Source: Bacteroidota bacterium (GTDB lineage Bacteria > Bacteroidota > Bacteroidia > Bacteroidales > VadinHA17). Taken from it: a stretch of 64,000 nt of DNA. The DNA is taken from the NCBI GenBank assembly GCA_018262715.1, contig JADFDS010000011.1, forward strand, positions 103,760 through 167,759, read 5' to 3'. Positions 46,334 to 54,508 of this stretch are shown piece after piece (positions within the stretch are counted from its first letter, which is position 1; each line of letters starts with the position of its first letter). The notes beneath the pieces were generated by a model, which saw only the letters and a program-made list of their open reading frames with translations, had not been told where the DNA came from and ran no database searches. Made by a program: the position numbers and the translations under genes.

Positions 46334-47122
46334 TCAGATGAAAAGCTCACCTTTAAGATACAGTAGTGCTGAGCCTGCTATGCGTACCCTGTCTCCGTCG
46401 AGGGCGCATTCAAGCATGCCGCCCCTGGATGACAGCTGCCTTGCTGCCATGGTGGTCTTTCCCAGGCGGGCTGACCAGAAGGGGGTCAGTGTGGTGTGAG
46501 CCGATCCGGTTACGGGATCTTCATCTATTCCAATCTGCGGACAGAAGAACCTTGAGACGAAATCAACGGTGTCACCCGGAGCGGTTACAATGACGCCTCT
46601 GCTTTCCGTCTGCGCCAGTTTCCTGAAGTCTGGCTTCATCTCACGTATTTCTGATTCGCTCCTGTAAACGAGCAAATAATCGCTTCTTCCGGCGTACCAC
46701 TCAACCGGATGAGCGCCCAGGCTTTCTTTGATTATTCCGGGCAGCGCGCACTCTGTCACATGGTCAACAGGGAAATCAAGCTCGAGGAGATCGCCTCTTT
46801 TCCTGACAGTGAGAAGTCCCATCACCCTGGAGCGGAATACTACCGTTTCGCTCTGCGGATCAATGATATTCAGAACCACAAATGCCGAGGCAAGGGTTGC
46901 GTGGCCGCACAGGTCAACTTCTTCCATCGGTGTGAACCATCTTATCAGCCATTCATCATTTCCGCGTGTGATAAATGCAGTTTCAGAGAGGTTGTTTTCC
47001 ATCGCTATCTTCTGCATTGTTTCTTCTGTCACCGGGTCAGTCAGAACGCATACTGCAGCAGGGTTGCCGGTGAAGGGTCCGTGAGTGAATGCATCAACCT
47101 GGTAAATGTGTATGGGCTTCAT
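46334..47122 (-). CDS. PhzF family protein (isomerase/epimerase fold)
   Basis: The 262-residue protein has the diaminopimelate-epimerase-like fold of PhzF. The opening IHIYQVDAFTHGPFTGNPAAVCVL is diagnostic. NNLSETAFI places the catalytic Glu near residue 45, WFTPMEEVDLCGHATLASAFV is the central block, and IGIDEDPVTGSAHTTL (about 200-215) the second half's. Only true PhzF isomerises the phenazine precursor DHHA; no other phenazine genes are present, so a different small-molecule substrate is likely. A -7 box lies at 47144-47151. Confidence 0.9.
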   Translation of the reverse strand: MKPIHIYQVDAFTHGPFTGNPAAVCVLTDPVTEETMQKIAMENNLSETAFITRGNDEWLIRWFTPMEEVDLCGHATLASAFVVLNIIDPQSETVVFRSRVMGLLTVRKRGDLLELDFPVDHVTECALPGIIKESLGAHPVEWYAGRSDYLLVYRSESEIREMKPDFRKLAQTESRGVIVTAPGDTVDFVSRFFCPQIGIDEDPVTGSAHTTLTPFWSARLGKTTMAARQLSSRGGMLECALDGDRVRIAGSALLYLKGELFI

Positions 47123-47143
47123 TTAAGATCATTTTTGCAGTCC

Positions 47144-47151
47144 CAAAGTTA
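47144..47151 (-). promoter_or_regulatory. Candidate -7 box for the PhzF-like gene
   Basis: The minus strand reads TAACTTTG (TAnnTTTG), 22-29 nt upstream of the ATG at 47122. A TTTG at 47168-47165 is 13 nt away, shorter than normal. Confidence 0.4.
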
Positions 47152-47178
47152 CCATTGTTTATCACAAATTGACAACGG

Positions 47179-47898
47179 ATGAAGCATGAGTATTATCTTA
47201 GTGTCATGATTCAGATTCCTGATACGGAGAAGGGCACCAGGATCATGAGGCTGACGCCTGCCAGGTGCAATATATGGGTTGTTACGCGGAACGACCGGAC
47301 AATTATTGTTGATACAGGCATCTCTTTTGACAGGAGCCGGATAGAACATGCGCTGGAGCGAAAGGGGCTGATCCCCGAAGCGGTGATCCTCACACACACC
47401 CATTTTGACCATGCCGGCAATGCAGCCTGGCTGCAGGCGGAATATGGTGCCGAGGTGGTGGTGCAGGAGGCCGAGAGCGCCATGCTTGCCACCGGGGATA
47501 TGCCGATACCGAACGGGACCTACACCTTCACCCGGGGCCTGGTGGGGATTGGCAGGAAGATGCAGCCGGTTTTCAGGTATGATCCGTGTGTCGCCGAACA
47601 TGTCTTTACTGATCAGTTTGATTTGAACCGTTTTGGGATAAACGGGTTTATTATACATACGCCGGGTCACTCACCGGGAGGGGCTACGGTGGTGATTGAT
47701 GATGAGATAGCTATTGCGGGCGACTCGGTAATCGGGACAATGCCCGGCTCGCCATTCCCGCCATTTGCAGATGATGTCCCATTGCTTCTGACAAGCTGGA
47801 AGAAGATCATCGGCACCGGCTGCCGATCCTTCCTTCCCGGTCACGGCAAGCAGGTAAGCAGGGAGGAGATGATAAATGAATACGAGAAAAGAAAATAA
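47179..47898 (+). CDS. Metallo-beta-lactamase-fold hydrolase
   Basis: The 239-residue protein has the full MBL metal site. It contains THTHFDHAGNAAWLQ (HxHxDH, about 73-87), GHSPGGATVVID (third His, about 163-174), AIAGDSVIG (bridging Asp, about 177-185) and FLPGHGKQVS (last His, about 217-226). NIWVVTRNDRTIIVDTGI is the usual strand-loop start. An alternative start at Met-10 (47206) is possible. Glyoxalase-II-like thioesterases and lactonases share this pattern; the substrate is unknown. A truncated hydrolase reading frame follows after 2 nt. Confidence 0.88.
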   Translation: MKHEYYLSVMIQIPDTEKGTRIMRLTPARCNIWVVTRNDRTIIVDTGISFDRSRIEHALERKGLIPEAVILTHTHFDHAGNAAWLQAEYGAEVVVQEAESAMLATGDMPIPNGTYTFTRGLVGIGRKMQPVFRYDPCVAEHVFTDQFDLNRFGINGFIIHTPGHSPGGATVVIDDEIAIAGDSVIGTMPGSPFPPFADDVPLLLTSWKKIIGTGCRSFLPGHGKQVSREEMINEYEKRK

Positions 47899-47900
47899 AG

Positions 47901-48095
47901 ATGTCAGGAAGATTAATTTGTACCAAACTTGCCGGGATATTGAGCCTGGTGACTCTCAGCGGCTCTGCACAGACCGGGAAGGACACGCTCAGGGTTCTGT
48001 TTGTGGGCAACAGCTACACCTGTTATGAAAACCTTCCGCAGGTGGTAATGGAGACTGTCGGAAGCAAAGTGACGTCAGAGGCAATGCCATGGTAA
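47901..48095 (+). pseudogene. Truncated SGNH-hydrolase-like gene (5' remnant)
   Basis: The 64-codon frame has a signal-peptide-like start (MSGRLICTKLAGILSLVTLSGSAQ) followed by TLRVLFVGNSYTCYENLPQVV. The GNSYT block is the nucleophile block I of secreted SGNH/GDSL-type hydrolases, which normally run to about 250-300 residues. Here the frame stops after about 40 mature residues and the next gene starts at 48089, overlapping by 7 nt. None of the later family blocks can be found. The likely history is a deletion that joined the remnant to the downstream glycosyltransferase gene. A functional mini-protein is improbable but not excluded. Confidence 0.6.
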
Positions 48096-49486
48096 CAGTA
48101 ATAATCCCGGCGCTGAATGAGGCAGAAACCATTGGCACCGTCATAGGGCTGGTGAAAAGGTCACCTTTGGTTTCAGATATAATTGTCATGGATGACAAGT
48201 CCCATGATAATACCATTACTGTAGCACGCGAGGCGGGAGCAACTGTCTTTACAAGCACCTCCCTTGGCAAGGGCGCTTCGATGCGCGAAGGGATACTGTT
48301 TGCAAAGAATGAGTTTTTGCTGTTTCTGGATGCAGACATAACCACCTATCCGGAAAATATCGTCGAACTGATGACCGGACCGCTTGCTGACGGTACGGCC
48401 GACTTCGTCAAATCGGTATTCACCCGGCAGGCCGGAAGGGTCACCGAGCTGGTGGCAAAGCCGCTGCTAAGGCTGCTGTTCCCTGACCTGGCCAGGTTTG
48501 CCCAGCCTCTGAGCGGTATGGTAGCCGGCAAAAAGTCAATGCTGCAGAACCTGGAACTGGAGAATGACTATGGCGTCGATATAGGAATGCTGATTGACAT
48601 GCACATTATGGGCGTCAGGATCTCCGAAGTAAACATAGGATACATAGAAAACCGGATGCAGTCATGGGAGCAGCTCTCGAAGATGTCCCTCGAGGTGTCC
48701 AGGGCTATAATCCGCCGGGGTGAGCCGCTGCAGCCAAAAGAGGGAGAGACGCTGAAAAAGGTGAACGTACTCAGGACACAGATGGAGTATGCTGTCCGCG
48801 AAAACCGGCAGGGATTCTCCCGAATGGTGATCTTTGACATGGACAACACACTGCTGAAGGGGAGTTTCATAACCACTGCATCACGGATACTGGGATTTGA
48901 GGAGGAACTGATCAACATAGTGACCCACAATGATACTGCCATAATGAGAACCAAACTCATCGCCACCCTGATGAAAGGTCATACGGTTAAGGAGGTACTT
49001 GACGTAGTAGATACAATCCCGATGGTGGAGGATGCTCTTGAAGTGGTTACCGAACTGAAAAAGAACGGTTACATCTGCGGTATCATCAGCGACAGTTACG
49101 ATGTGGTCACAAATCATATCAAGAATAAGCTCGGGATGGACTTCTCCGTGGCAAACGAGCTTGAGTTCTCAAACAGCGTGGCCACTGGCGAGGTGAAAAT
49201 TCCTTCATATTTCTTAAGGACGAAGCAGAGCCAGTGCAGCCATGAGTATTGCAAGTCAAACGTGATAAGGCAGCTTTCGGCCAGTTATGGCATCAGCATC
49301 AGCAACATCACCGCCATAGGCGACAGTGACAATGATGTCTGCATGGTACGCGAGTGCGGCACAGGCATCTCGTTTTATTCGCAGAACAAGTACCTGAACC
49401 TCGTGGCAGATCACCTGATAACAGTCCGCTCGTTTGCCCCGGTGCTGGAAATCCTTAATGTGAAAAGGCCACATGCCGGCTCCTGA
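48089..49486 (+). CDS. Bifunctional glucosyl-3-phosphoglycerate synthase-like transferase fused to HAD phosphatase
   Basis: The 465-residue protein has two enzymes in one chain. Residues 1-225 are a GT-A transferase resembling GT81 glucosyl-3-phosphoglycerate synthase. Signs are VIIPALNEAETIG, LGKGASMREGI, DAD at 81-83, GRVTELVAKPLLRLLFPDL (117-135), FAQPLSGMVAGKKSML (138-152) and YGVDIGMLIDM (161-171). Residues 243-455 are a HAD-IB (SerB-like) phosphatase: FDMDNT (249-254), Ser in IISDSYD (332-338), a Lys near 389, and GDSDND (411-416). A transferase making a sugar-3-phosphoglycerate plus its phosphatase would yield glucosylglycerate (or mannosylglycerate), a compatible solute. The pairing is known as separate genes and, in some bacteria, as fusions. 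Donor sugar is inferred. No export signal is present. Confidence 0.82.
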   Translation: MVTVIIPALNEAETIGTVIGLVKRSPLVSDIIVMDDKSHDNTITVAREAGATVFTSTSLGKGASMREGILFAKNEFLLFLDADITTYPENIVELMTGPLADGTADFVKSVFTRQAGRVTELVAKPLLRLLFPDLARFAQPLSGMVAGKKSMLQNLELENDYGVDIGMLIDMHIMGVRISEVNIGYIENRMQSWEQLSKMSLEVSRAIIRRGEPLQPKEGETLKKVNVLRTQMEYAVRENRQGFSRMVIFDMDNTLLKGSFITTASRILGFEEELINIVTHNDTAIMRTKLIATLMKGHTVKEVLDVVDTIPMVEDALEVVTELKKNGYICGIISDSYDVVTNHIKNKLGMDFSVANELEFSNSVATGEVKIPSYFLRTKQSQCSHEYCKSNVIRQLSASYGISISNITAIGDSDNDVCMVRECGTGISFYSQNKYLNLVADHLITVRSFAPVLEILNVKRPHAGS

Positions 49487-49531
49487 AAATATTTCCGGGA
49501 TGGTTTAACTGTCCCACGACAAGCCTTCCTT

Positions 49532-50008
49532 TCACAGCCTGAGCCTGATATGCACCCTGGCAAGGATCGCCGTAAGCCCGGCCATCAGCAGCGCCCAGGC
49601 AACGGAGCCGAGGATTGCAGCCAGCGGCTCTGACGATTGCTTGTATATCAGTACAGGAACTGATGACATCCATAATGCGTGGTAAAGGATATCAGGTGCG
49701 AGGTATGTGGTCAGTGAGTGCTTCCCGGCAGGCCTGACGAAACACGCCCATCCGGTCAGACCTCTTGCATCGGCAATCCAGTATATTGCAGCAAAGACCA
49801 GGAAGCTGATGCCGCTGCATATCATCCCCCAGCTGGGAGTAGCCATGATCTTTGAGATGATGAATCATTTTCGCAGAATGAATCCCAGGGCGAGGGAGAC
49901 TATGCCCGAGCCAGGCAGGAGCCAGTATCATGTTCAGGTCATTGCCAAAAGCATGAGCAGGAGGGTCAGTCCGCGCATGATGTCAATTGAGGCAATCCCG
50001 GGTTTCAT
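49532..50008 (-). pseudogene. Decayed DUF5009/NagX-like acyltransferase gene with internal deletion and three in-frame TGA codons
   Basis: One frame runs from ATG 50008 to the stop at 49532. It begins MKPGIASIDIMRGLTLLLML, the opening of DUF5009 (heparan-glucosaminide acetyltransferase-like) membrane proteins, then meets TGA at codons 25, 27 and 48. It continues with the family's C-terminal part: SLALGFILRK, stop, FIISKIMATPSWGMICSGIS, and then PAGKHSLTTYLAPDILYHALW. Intact relatives are about 370-400 residues, so some 220 central residues are missing while the frame is preserved. The third TGA sits where relatives have Trp (RKWFIISK). The ATG overlaps the stop of the phosphoesterase gene (ATGA), showing it was once translationally coupled to it. 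Confidence 0.8.
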
Positions 50009-51120
50009 AGTTTGCTCCTCACACCGGTGATGGATCCTTTGAAAAACTGGCCGTTTTTATAAAGCAGCATATTTCCAGATTGCCCGAACCCCATTCCCGT
50101 ATCGACGCCAATGACTTTATTTCCAAACAGGGCCGTGATGCTCTTTTGCGGCGTGTGTCCGACAACAATATGCGCCTTGCCATAGTAACTCAGTATGGAG
50201 TCCAGGCTTGAAATGACGGGAGCTGACTCCTCGAAGTAACCCCTGTACCACACCGGGCCATCGTTTCCGCTCAGGAGGCTTAAGTCTTCGTTTTCAGTGA
50301 AAGAATAGATGTCCTTCCCGACGATCCTTTCATGAAAGACCTTATTAACCTCTTTTATTTTCAGCTCCTTTCTGATCAGCTCAGGTGATACTCCTGCATG
50401 AACAAACAGGATATCGTTTATTGTGATCATTACCGGTTTCGCCCTCAGCCACTTGCCCAGTACCGAGTTTTCCGAATAGAGGGCAGGATAGGGTATTCCG
50501 GTAATGGCTTCGACTTTCGTATATTTTTCATTATTATATCTCAGGTCACCTGCAAGAACCATCAGTTCATGATTGCCAAGCAGGAAATGGACCCTTCCGC
50601 CGTTCTTTACCGCCTGTTTTTCAAGCTTGAACAGATGCCAGAGGATTTCCGTTACCTTATCTCCCCTGTCAAACGCGTCACCGAGGAACACAAGATGACC
50701 CTTGCCGAATTTCCAGTTCAGGTTTTTGTCAATGACTCCGTTTGACAGCAGTTGGCTCAGGAAAGTATTGTAATTGCCATGTACATCGGCGATTACAGCA
50801 ATGCTGTCAATGCCTTTGTAGCTCTGGCGGTAATTGGGCTTCACTCCGTACACCCTGGTAAGATCGCGGTAGCTGAGTGAAAGATCCGCCGGAAGCATCG
50901 TCCCGTCAGTCACGCCGGGCAACAGGTACCCTTTGCGGAGCATGCTGTTTTCAATCCATAAAACCCTGAGAGTATCATCCGAGAGAAAATAATACGGACC
51001 ATCATTAATCAGGGTATCCCTTTCTCCTGATGGGGTGGCAGCTGCCAGATTCAAAGAAAGAATCAGGCACAGGGTCAGGATGAAGGCACGAGTCTTTATA
51101 TCAGGTCGTAATAGATTCAT
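50005..51120 (-). CDS. Secreted calcineurin-like metallophosphoesterase
   Basis: The product has 371 residues from the ATG at 51120, giving a signal peptide (RAFILTLCLILSLNLAAAT); the frame is open further upstream without a better start. The dimetal site is complete: IADVHGNYNTF (DxH, about 110), FLGDAFDRGDKVTEIL (GDxxDRG, about 152), LLGNHELMV (GNHE, about 186), FVHAGVSP (about 240) and VGHTPQKS (about 340). The arrangement resembles PPP-type phosphatases of the Shewanella-like group. It is predicted periplasmic; the substrate is unknown. The pseudogene at 49532-50008 overlaps its stop codon. Confidence 0.88.
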   Translation of the reverse strand: MNLLRPDIKTRAFILTLCLILSLNLAAATPSGERDTLINDGPYYFLSDDTLRVLWIENSMLRKGYLLPGVTDGTMLPADLSLSYRDLTRVYGVKPNYRQSYKGIDSIAVIADVHGNYNTFLSQLLSNGVIDKNLNWKFGKGHLVFLGDAFDRGDKVTEILWHLFKLEKQAVKNGGRVHFLLGNHELMVLAGDLRYNNEKYTKVEAITGIPYPALYSENSVLGKWLRAKPVMITINDILFVHAGVSPELIRKELKIKEVNKVFHERIVGKDIYSFTENEDLSLLSGNDGPVWYRGYFEESAPVISSLDSILSYYGKAHIVVGHTPQKSITALFGNKVIGVDTGMGFGQSGNMLLYKNGQFFKGSITGVRSKL

Positions 51121-51439
51121 ATTTAATTTCTTAAAGCGATCCGTGGAAATAATACTTTTCCTGCAAGATAATACTTCTTCACAGACATTATTCCGGAATG
51201 CCGATCCCGTTTGCGACCGTTGATAATCGCGACAGCGAAGCACGGGGTCATATATCCTGATATTTTATCAGAGACGGTAATTCAGACATTCTCAGTTAAA
51301 ATACTGACGGTTGTAATTGATCCGGCTCATATGTTAACTAATATTTGACATGAGGCGCTTCATTTCATATATTTACTTTGATATGTCAGGAGCCGGGGTT
51401 TCTGCCGGTGACTTAGGTATTCAAAACACATCTGAGACA

Positions 51440-52042
51440 ATGTCAAATAATTTTCTCAACCTTGACAATCCGGTATTCCTGTCCATTATGGAGAGGTTTG
51501 CACTGAACCTGGTTTTCCTTTTCCTCCTGTTGAGGGTTGTTTATTACAGGTTTTCAAAAAAGGAAAATTACCTGTTCGGGTTTTTCCTGATGGGAATCGT
51601 AATCTTTTTTATTGGCGCCATGCTGAAAATAGTTGCCATGGAGTTTCAGATGGCAATAGGATTGTTCGCGATATTTACCATACTCAATCTCAGGACTATA
51701 AGTTTTAATGTAAAGAACATGGCATACCTCTTCGCGGTTATTGCCATTTCTGTCCTTAACGCGCTTGATCTCCGGGGTAAATTCCCATTCATGGGTGTTG
51801 TGATTTTCAATCTTATGATTATTGCATCGGCATTTATTCTTGAGCGCCTGCTTGCCAGGAAGAAAAAGTACAGTACTCACCCGATCATTTATGATAACCT
51901 GGAGATGCTGAAGTCCCAGAACAATGAGGCATTGATCGCCGATATTGCCGAAATTACCGGGCTCGATGTCAGGAAGGTTAAAATCCAGAGTGTTAACTAT
52001 AAGGAGAGGACTGCAGTTCTGGACATTTATTACAGGACCTGA
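51440..52042 (+). CDS. DUF4956 membrane protein
   Basis: The product has 200 residues from ATG 51440 (MSNNFLNLDNPVFLSIMERF), the start that matches the usual DUF4956 opening. The frame is open back to ATG 51350, which would add 30 non-hydrophobic residues. Three or four membrane helices (about 15-33, 43-64, 68-85, 95-135) precede a soluble C-terminal domain (AEITGLDVRKVKIQSVNYKERTAVLDIYY). FQMAIGLFAIFTILNLRT is the family signature. DUF4956 genes often sit beside VTC-type polyphosphate polymerase and CotH genes; a CotH-like gene is convergent here. Between 51121 and 51439 I see only a weak promoter-like pair (TTG at 51317-51319 and TATTTG near 51342). Confidence 0.82.
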   Translation: MSNNFLNLDNPVFLSIMERFALNLVFLFLLLRVVYYRFSKKENYLFGFFLMGIVIFFIGAMLKIVAMEFQMAIGLFAIFTILNLRTISFNVKNMAYLFAVIAISVLNALDLRGKFPFMGVVIFNLMIIASAFILERLLARKKKYSTHPIIYDNLEMLKSQNNEALIADIAEITGLDVRKVKIQSVNYKERTAVLDIYYRT

Positions 52043-53230
52043 TCAACGGGAACCCTTGCAATTTTCAAGCAGGTAGTCGATCAGACCTTCAACGCTTCTT
52101 GGTTTTTCAAGCCGGTCAAAGAACTGATCCATGAAAGTGATAATATCTCTTTTTTCAGCTCTGCCCAGGTGAGGGAATTCAGTGATTACCGAGTAAAGTT
52201 CCTCCTTCTTTTCCCTGAACGCCAGCAGTTCTCTCCGATATACCTCCTCGGTGCGGCAGATACCGTAAAATATACGGTCACGATTGGTTTCTATCCCCAG
52301 ATCAGGCGGAGGAATGGCATATTCAGCATTTACCACTCCGGTCAGGTCAAAGTCAAACGGAACCGGTATGCCTACTCCTCCAAGCGTGGGATTCACGGAT
52401 GTAAAGACCGAAACATTATGCTGTCCCGGCACGGACCAGTCCCAGTTTGACACCATATAATTGAAGATGGCGAGCCTGTCAATCATTGCCGGAAACATAT
52501 GGCTCTGCGACAGGTTTTTTGTTTTTACCTCAACCAGGTCTAGTCTTTCTTCGAGAAGACTTTCCGGTTCGAGTAGAATTCCATACTGGGTGATTGTTTT
52601 CCTTTTGTTCTCTGAATCAATAATATCCAGGCTTATTAATCTTGCCCTGAAGCTTGTATCAGTAAGAACATTGTACAGCTTGTAAACGAGGTATTCCCTT
52701 ATGACATAATCACCATATGATGATCCTTGCTGGCATTGGTTGACCAGCTTCAGGTTCTTTATCCTGCCGGAATCTGATACTTCGTACAGAGGTTTCTTGA
52801 AAGTGATTCGTGTCGGGGGATATTTGCATCTTTCGAACCGCGACTGACCGCGGTATTTAAGTGTTACTTTTCTTTCCAGCTCGTCAGTCTCACTGAAGTG
52901 CAGGGTCAGAATCCCATCAACAGACTGATCTCTTTCTGCCTTTTTCAAGAACTTCACGACATCAAAACGCAGGGAGACTTTGAGAAGATCTTCCTCTTCA
53001 AACAACGATAAGTATCTTTCCGGAGGTTTCTGATCCTGCTGCACTTTATTGTTTGCATCTTTCCGGCTTTTCGGCTCCTGCCTTGAAGTATCAGCCGGAT
53101 TTACCGTCTTTTTTGCAGTTGTATCAATCTGACCGTTAGTCGGCAGGACTGAAAACACGAATATAAGAAGCGAGCTTAAACACAGGCGATGCTCAGCGCT
53201 GCACTTGTCAAGATAGGTCCCGGCTTTCAT
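52043..53230 (-). CDS. Exported CotH-kinase-like protein (divergent)
   Basis: The 395-residue protein has a signal sequence (about 15-34; LCLSSLLIFVFSVLPTNGQ) and a charged linker. The main domain starts near residue 80. KVTLKYRGQSRFERCKYPPTRITFKK (about 118-143), with later LKLVNQC, recalls the CotH opening. NYMVSNWDWSVPGQHNVSVF (about 263-282) and PVPFDFDLTGVVNAEYA (about 296-312) occupy the catalytic Asn and metal-binding Asp positions of CotH-type kinases. The similarity is partial, so kinase activity is inference. It is convergent with the DUF4956 gene (adjacent stops) and its ATG overlaps the stop of the upstream lipoprotein gene (ATGA). Confidence 0.65.
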   Translation of the reverse strand: MKAGTYLDKCSAEHRLCLSSLLIFVFSVLPTNGQIDTTAKKTVNPADTSRQEPKSRKDANNKVQQDQKPPERYLSLFEEEDLLKVSLRFDVVKFLKKAERDQSVDGILTLHFSETDELERKVTLKYRGQSRFERCKYPPTRITFKKPLYEVSDSGRIKNLKLVNQCQQGSSYGDYVIREYLVYKLYNVLTDTSFRARLISLDIIDSENKRKTITQYGILLEPESLLEERLDLVEVKTKNLSQSHMFPAMIDRLAIFNYMVSNWDWSVPGQHNVSVFTSVNPTLGGVGIPVPFDFDLTGVVNAEYAIPPPDLGIETNRDRIFYGICRTEEVYRRELLAFREKKEELYSVITEFPHLGRAEKRDIITFMDQFFDRLEKPRSVEGLIDYLLENCKGSR

Positions 53231-54132
53231 TTTATTCTGTATCTGAATAACATTATGGAAGCAGGATTTGTTCTGCCTTCATTTGATATTAGCATATCCC
53301 CGTTGTCAAGGAAGGAGATGCCTTCAGGCATACTGAAGAGATCCGGTCTGAGCTCTTCCATATAGGTTATGGATCTGTCATCATCAAAGACGAACAGCAT
53401 CCGGTTCACAGCTGAAATAACATATAGCATATTTGTCAGCGGATGTACTCCGATGTCAGATACCATAAGACTGGTCACTTTGTCTTCATCGCTGACTTTA
53501 ATGTTATTTTCTGCCGCGTACCTGGTTATCTCAGGCAGATCTAATTCGAATGCTTCCGTTGCGGCATCTTTGTCATTCTGCAGATCAAGTGCGTAAACCG
53601 GATGTTTTTTTTCATATCCGGGGCCTCGATCAGGATTGTTTTTAGGAACTATCAGCAGCCTTTGATTCCGCCGGTCATAACAGAGTCCCTCATAATCCGC
53701 TGAAATGCCGGCCGTGGAGGGGATCTGTTGTGCAGACGCTGATGATTTATCATTTCCGGTTTCAAACAGTGCCCCGTCACTTCTCAAGACATAAAATGCA
53801 CCGGAGACTTTTGCTATTCCCTCATAATCTCCGGGATAATGAAAGGTGAACTGATCACTGATCTCATTCTTCGCCATGTCGAAAATGAAGACGATGCCAT
53901 TTTCGTCCTGCACACAGGCTACTTTGGATGAATCGATATTGGTTATTCCTGATATTTCAGACAGAATCGGAGGGAGAAATAATACTTTATCGGGATTGGA
54001 TAAATCATATCCGACGGGGTTTGGTTTTCTGACTGGGGTTGAAATGTTGCCCCTGTCGGTCGGTTGACCGCAACCGAGTATGCTCAGGCCTGAAAATATA
54101 AGGAAAAGAGATCTGGTTTCAATCCACGACAT
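53227..54132 (-). CDS. SdiA-regulated-type beta-propeller lipoprotein
   Basis: The 301-residue protein has a lipoprotein signal (SLFLIFSGLSILGCGQ, lipobox LGC at about 20-22). The remainder is a propeller-like fold: LSEISGITNIDSSKVACVQDENGIVFIFD (about 57-85), then DYEGIAKVSGAFYVLRSDG, DYEGLCYDRRNQRLLIV and DIGVHPLTNMLYVISA. FSMPEGISFLDNGDMLISNEG closes it. This DYEG pattern is the SdiA-regulated family, whose function is unknown. It is coupled by a 4-nt overlap to the CotH-like gene, and a promoter is seen at 54154-54184. Confidence 0.78.
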   Translation of the reverse strand: MSWIETRSLFLIFSGLSILGCGQPTDRGNISTPVRKPNPVGYDLSNPDKVLFLPPILSEISGITNIDSSKVACVQDENGIVFIFDMAKNEISDQFTFHYPGDYEGIAKVSGAFYVLRSDGALFETGNDKSSASAQQIPSTAGISADYEGLCYDRRNQRLLIVPKNNPDRGPGYEKKHPVYALDLQNDKDAATEAFELDLPEITRYAAENNIKVSDEDKVTSLMVSDIGVHPLTNMLYVISAVNRMLFVFDDDRSITYMEELRPDLFSMPEGISFLDNGDMLISNEGRTNPASIMLFRYRIK

Positions 54133-54153
54133 CTGCAGGAACTTTGTTTATAT

Positions 54154-54184
54154 CAAAGTTAAGCTACAGAGAAGCCAAAGTCAA
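54154..54184 (-). promoter_or_regulatory. Promoter of the lipoprotein-CotH-like pair
   Basis: On the minus strand TTG (54184-54182), 20 nt, then TAACTTTG (54161-54154) fit the Bacteroidota pattern, about 22 nt upstream of the ATG at 54132. Confidence 0.55.
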
Positions 54185-54227
54185 CTGATTGTCAGATATA
54201 ACGGGTTTGAGTTTTGAGGAACAAGAG

Positions 54228-54259
54228 ACGGGTGTGTTCGCTCGCGCTCACACACCCGT
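54228..54259 (-). terminator. Hairpin just after tRNA-Leu, possible terminator
   Basis: A perfect 9-bp stem (54228-54236 with 54251-54259) with a 14-nt loop begins 10 nt past the tRNA 3' end. No T run follows on the minus strand, so its role as terminator is uncertain. Confidence 0.4.
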
Positions 54260-54269
54260 TCTTCTTCAG

Positions 54270-54353
54270 TACCCGGAGCCGGGATCGAACCGGCACAGCA
54301 TCGCTGCCACTGGTGTTTGAGACCAGCGCGTCTACCAATTCCGCCATCCGGGC
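54270..54353 (-). tRNA. tRNA-Leu (anticodon CAA)
   Basis: The 84-nt gene folds as a class II tRNA: acceptor GCCCGGA with TCCGGGT, D-loop with GGTAGACGCG, anticodon stem CTGGT/ACCAG around loop CTCAAAC (anticodon CAA), a long variable arm, and T stem-loop GCCGG-TTCGATC-CCGGC. The discriminator is A and no CCA is encoded. It reads UUG leucine codons. Confidence 0.95.
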
Positions 54354-54508
54354 AATAAATTGTCTGCACTCCACAGTCAGCAGTCGGTTGTCTGCAGATA
54401 TGCGGGTTTGCAGGATGCGAAAATAGAATAAATATTTGAATACGCCACTACTGTCTGTTGCCTTCCCTGCAACCCGGCTCCTTCTCTGCCAGCTGTCGGA
54501 TCGACCCT

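Noticed and set aside
49532-50008. Reading the three TGA codons as tryptophan (alternative genetic code)
   Set aside because: Other intact genes here, such as uppP and yfhO, end at TGA, and the pseudogene also lacks about 220 residues.
54181-54374. Overlapping short open frames across the tRNA-Leu gene
   Set aside because: The DNA folds as a canonical leucine tRNA; the frames are chance translations.
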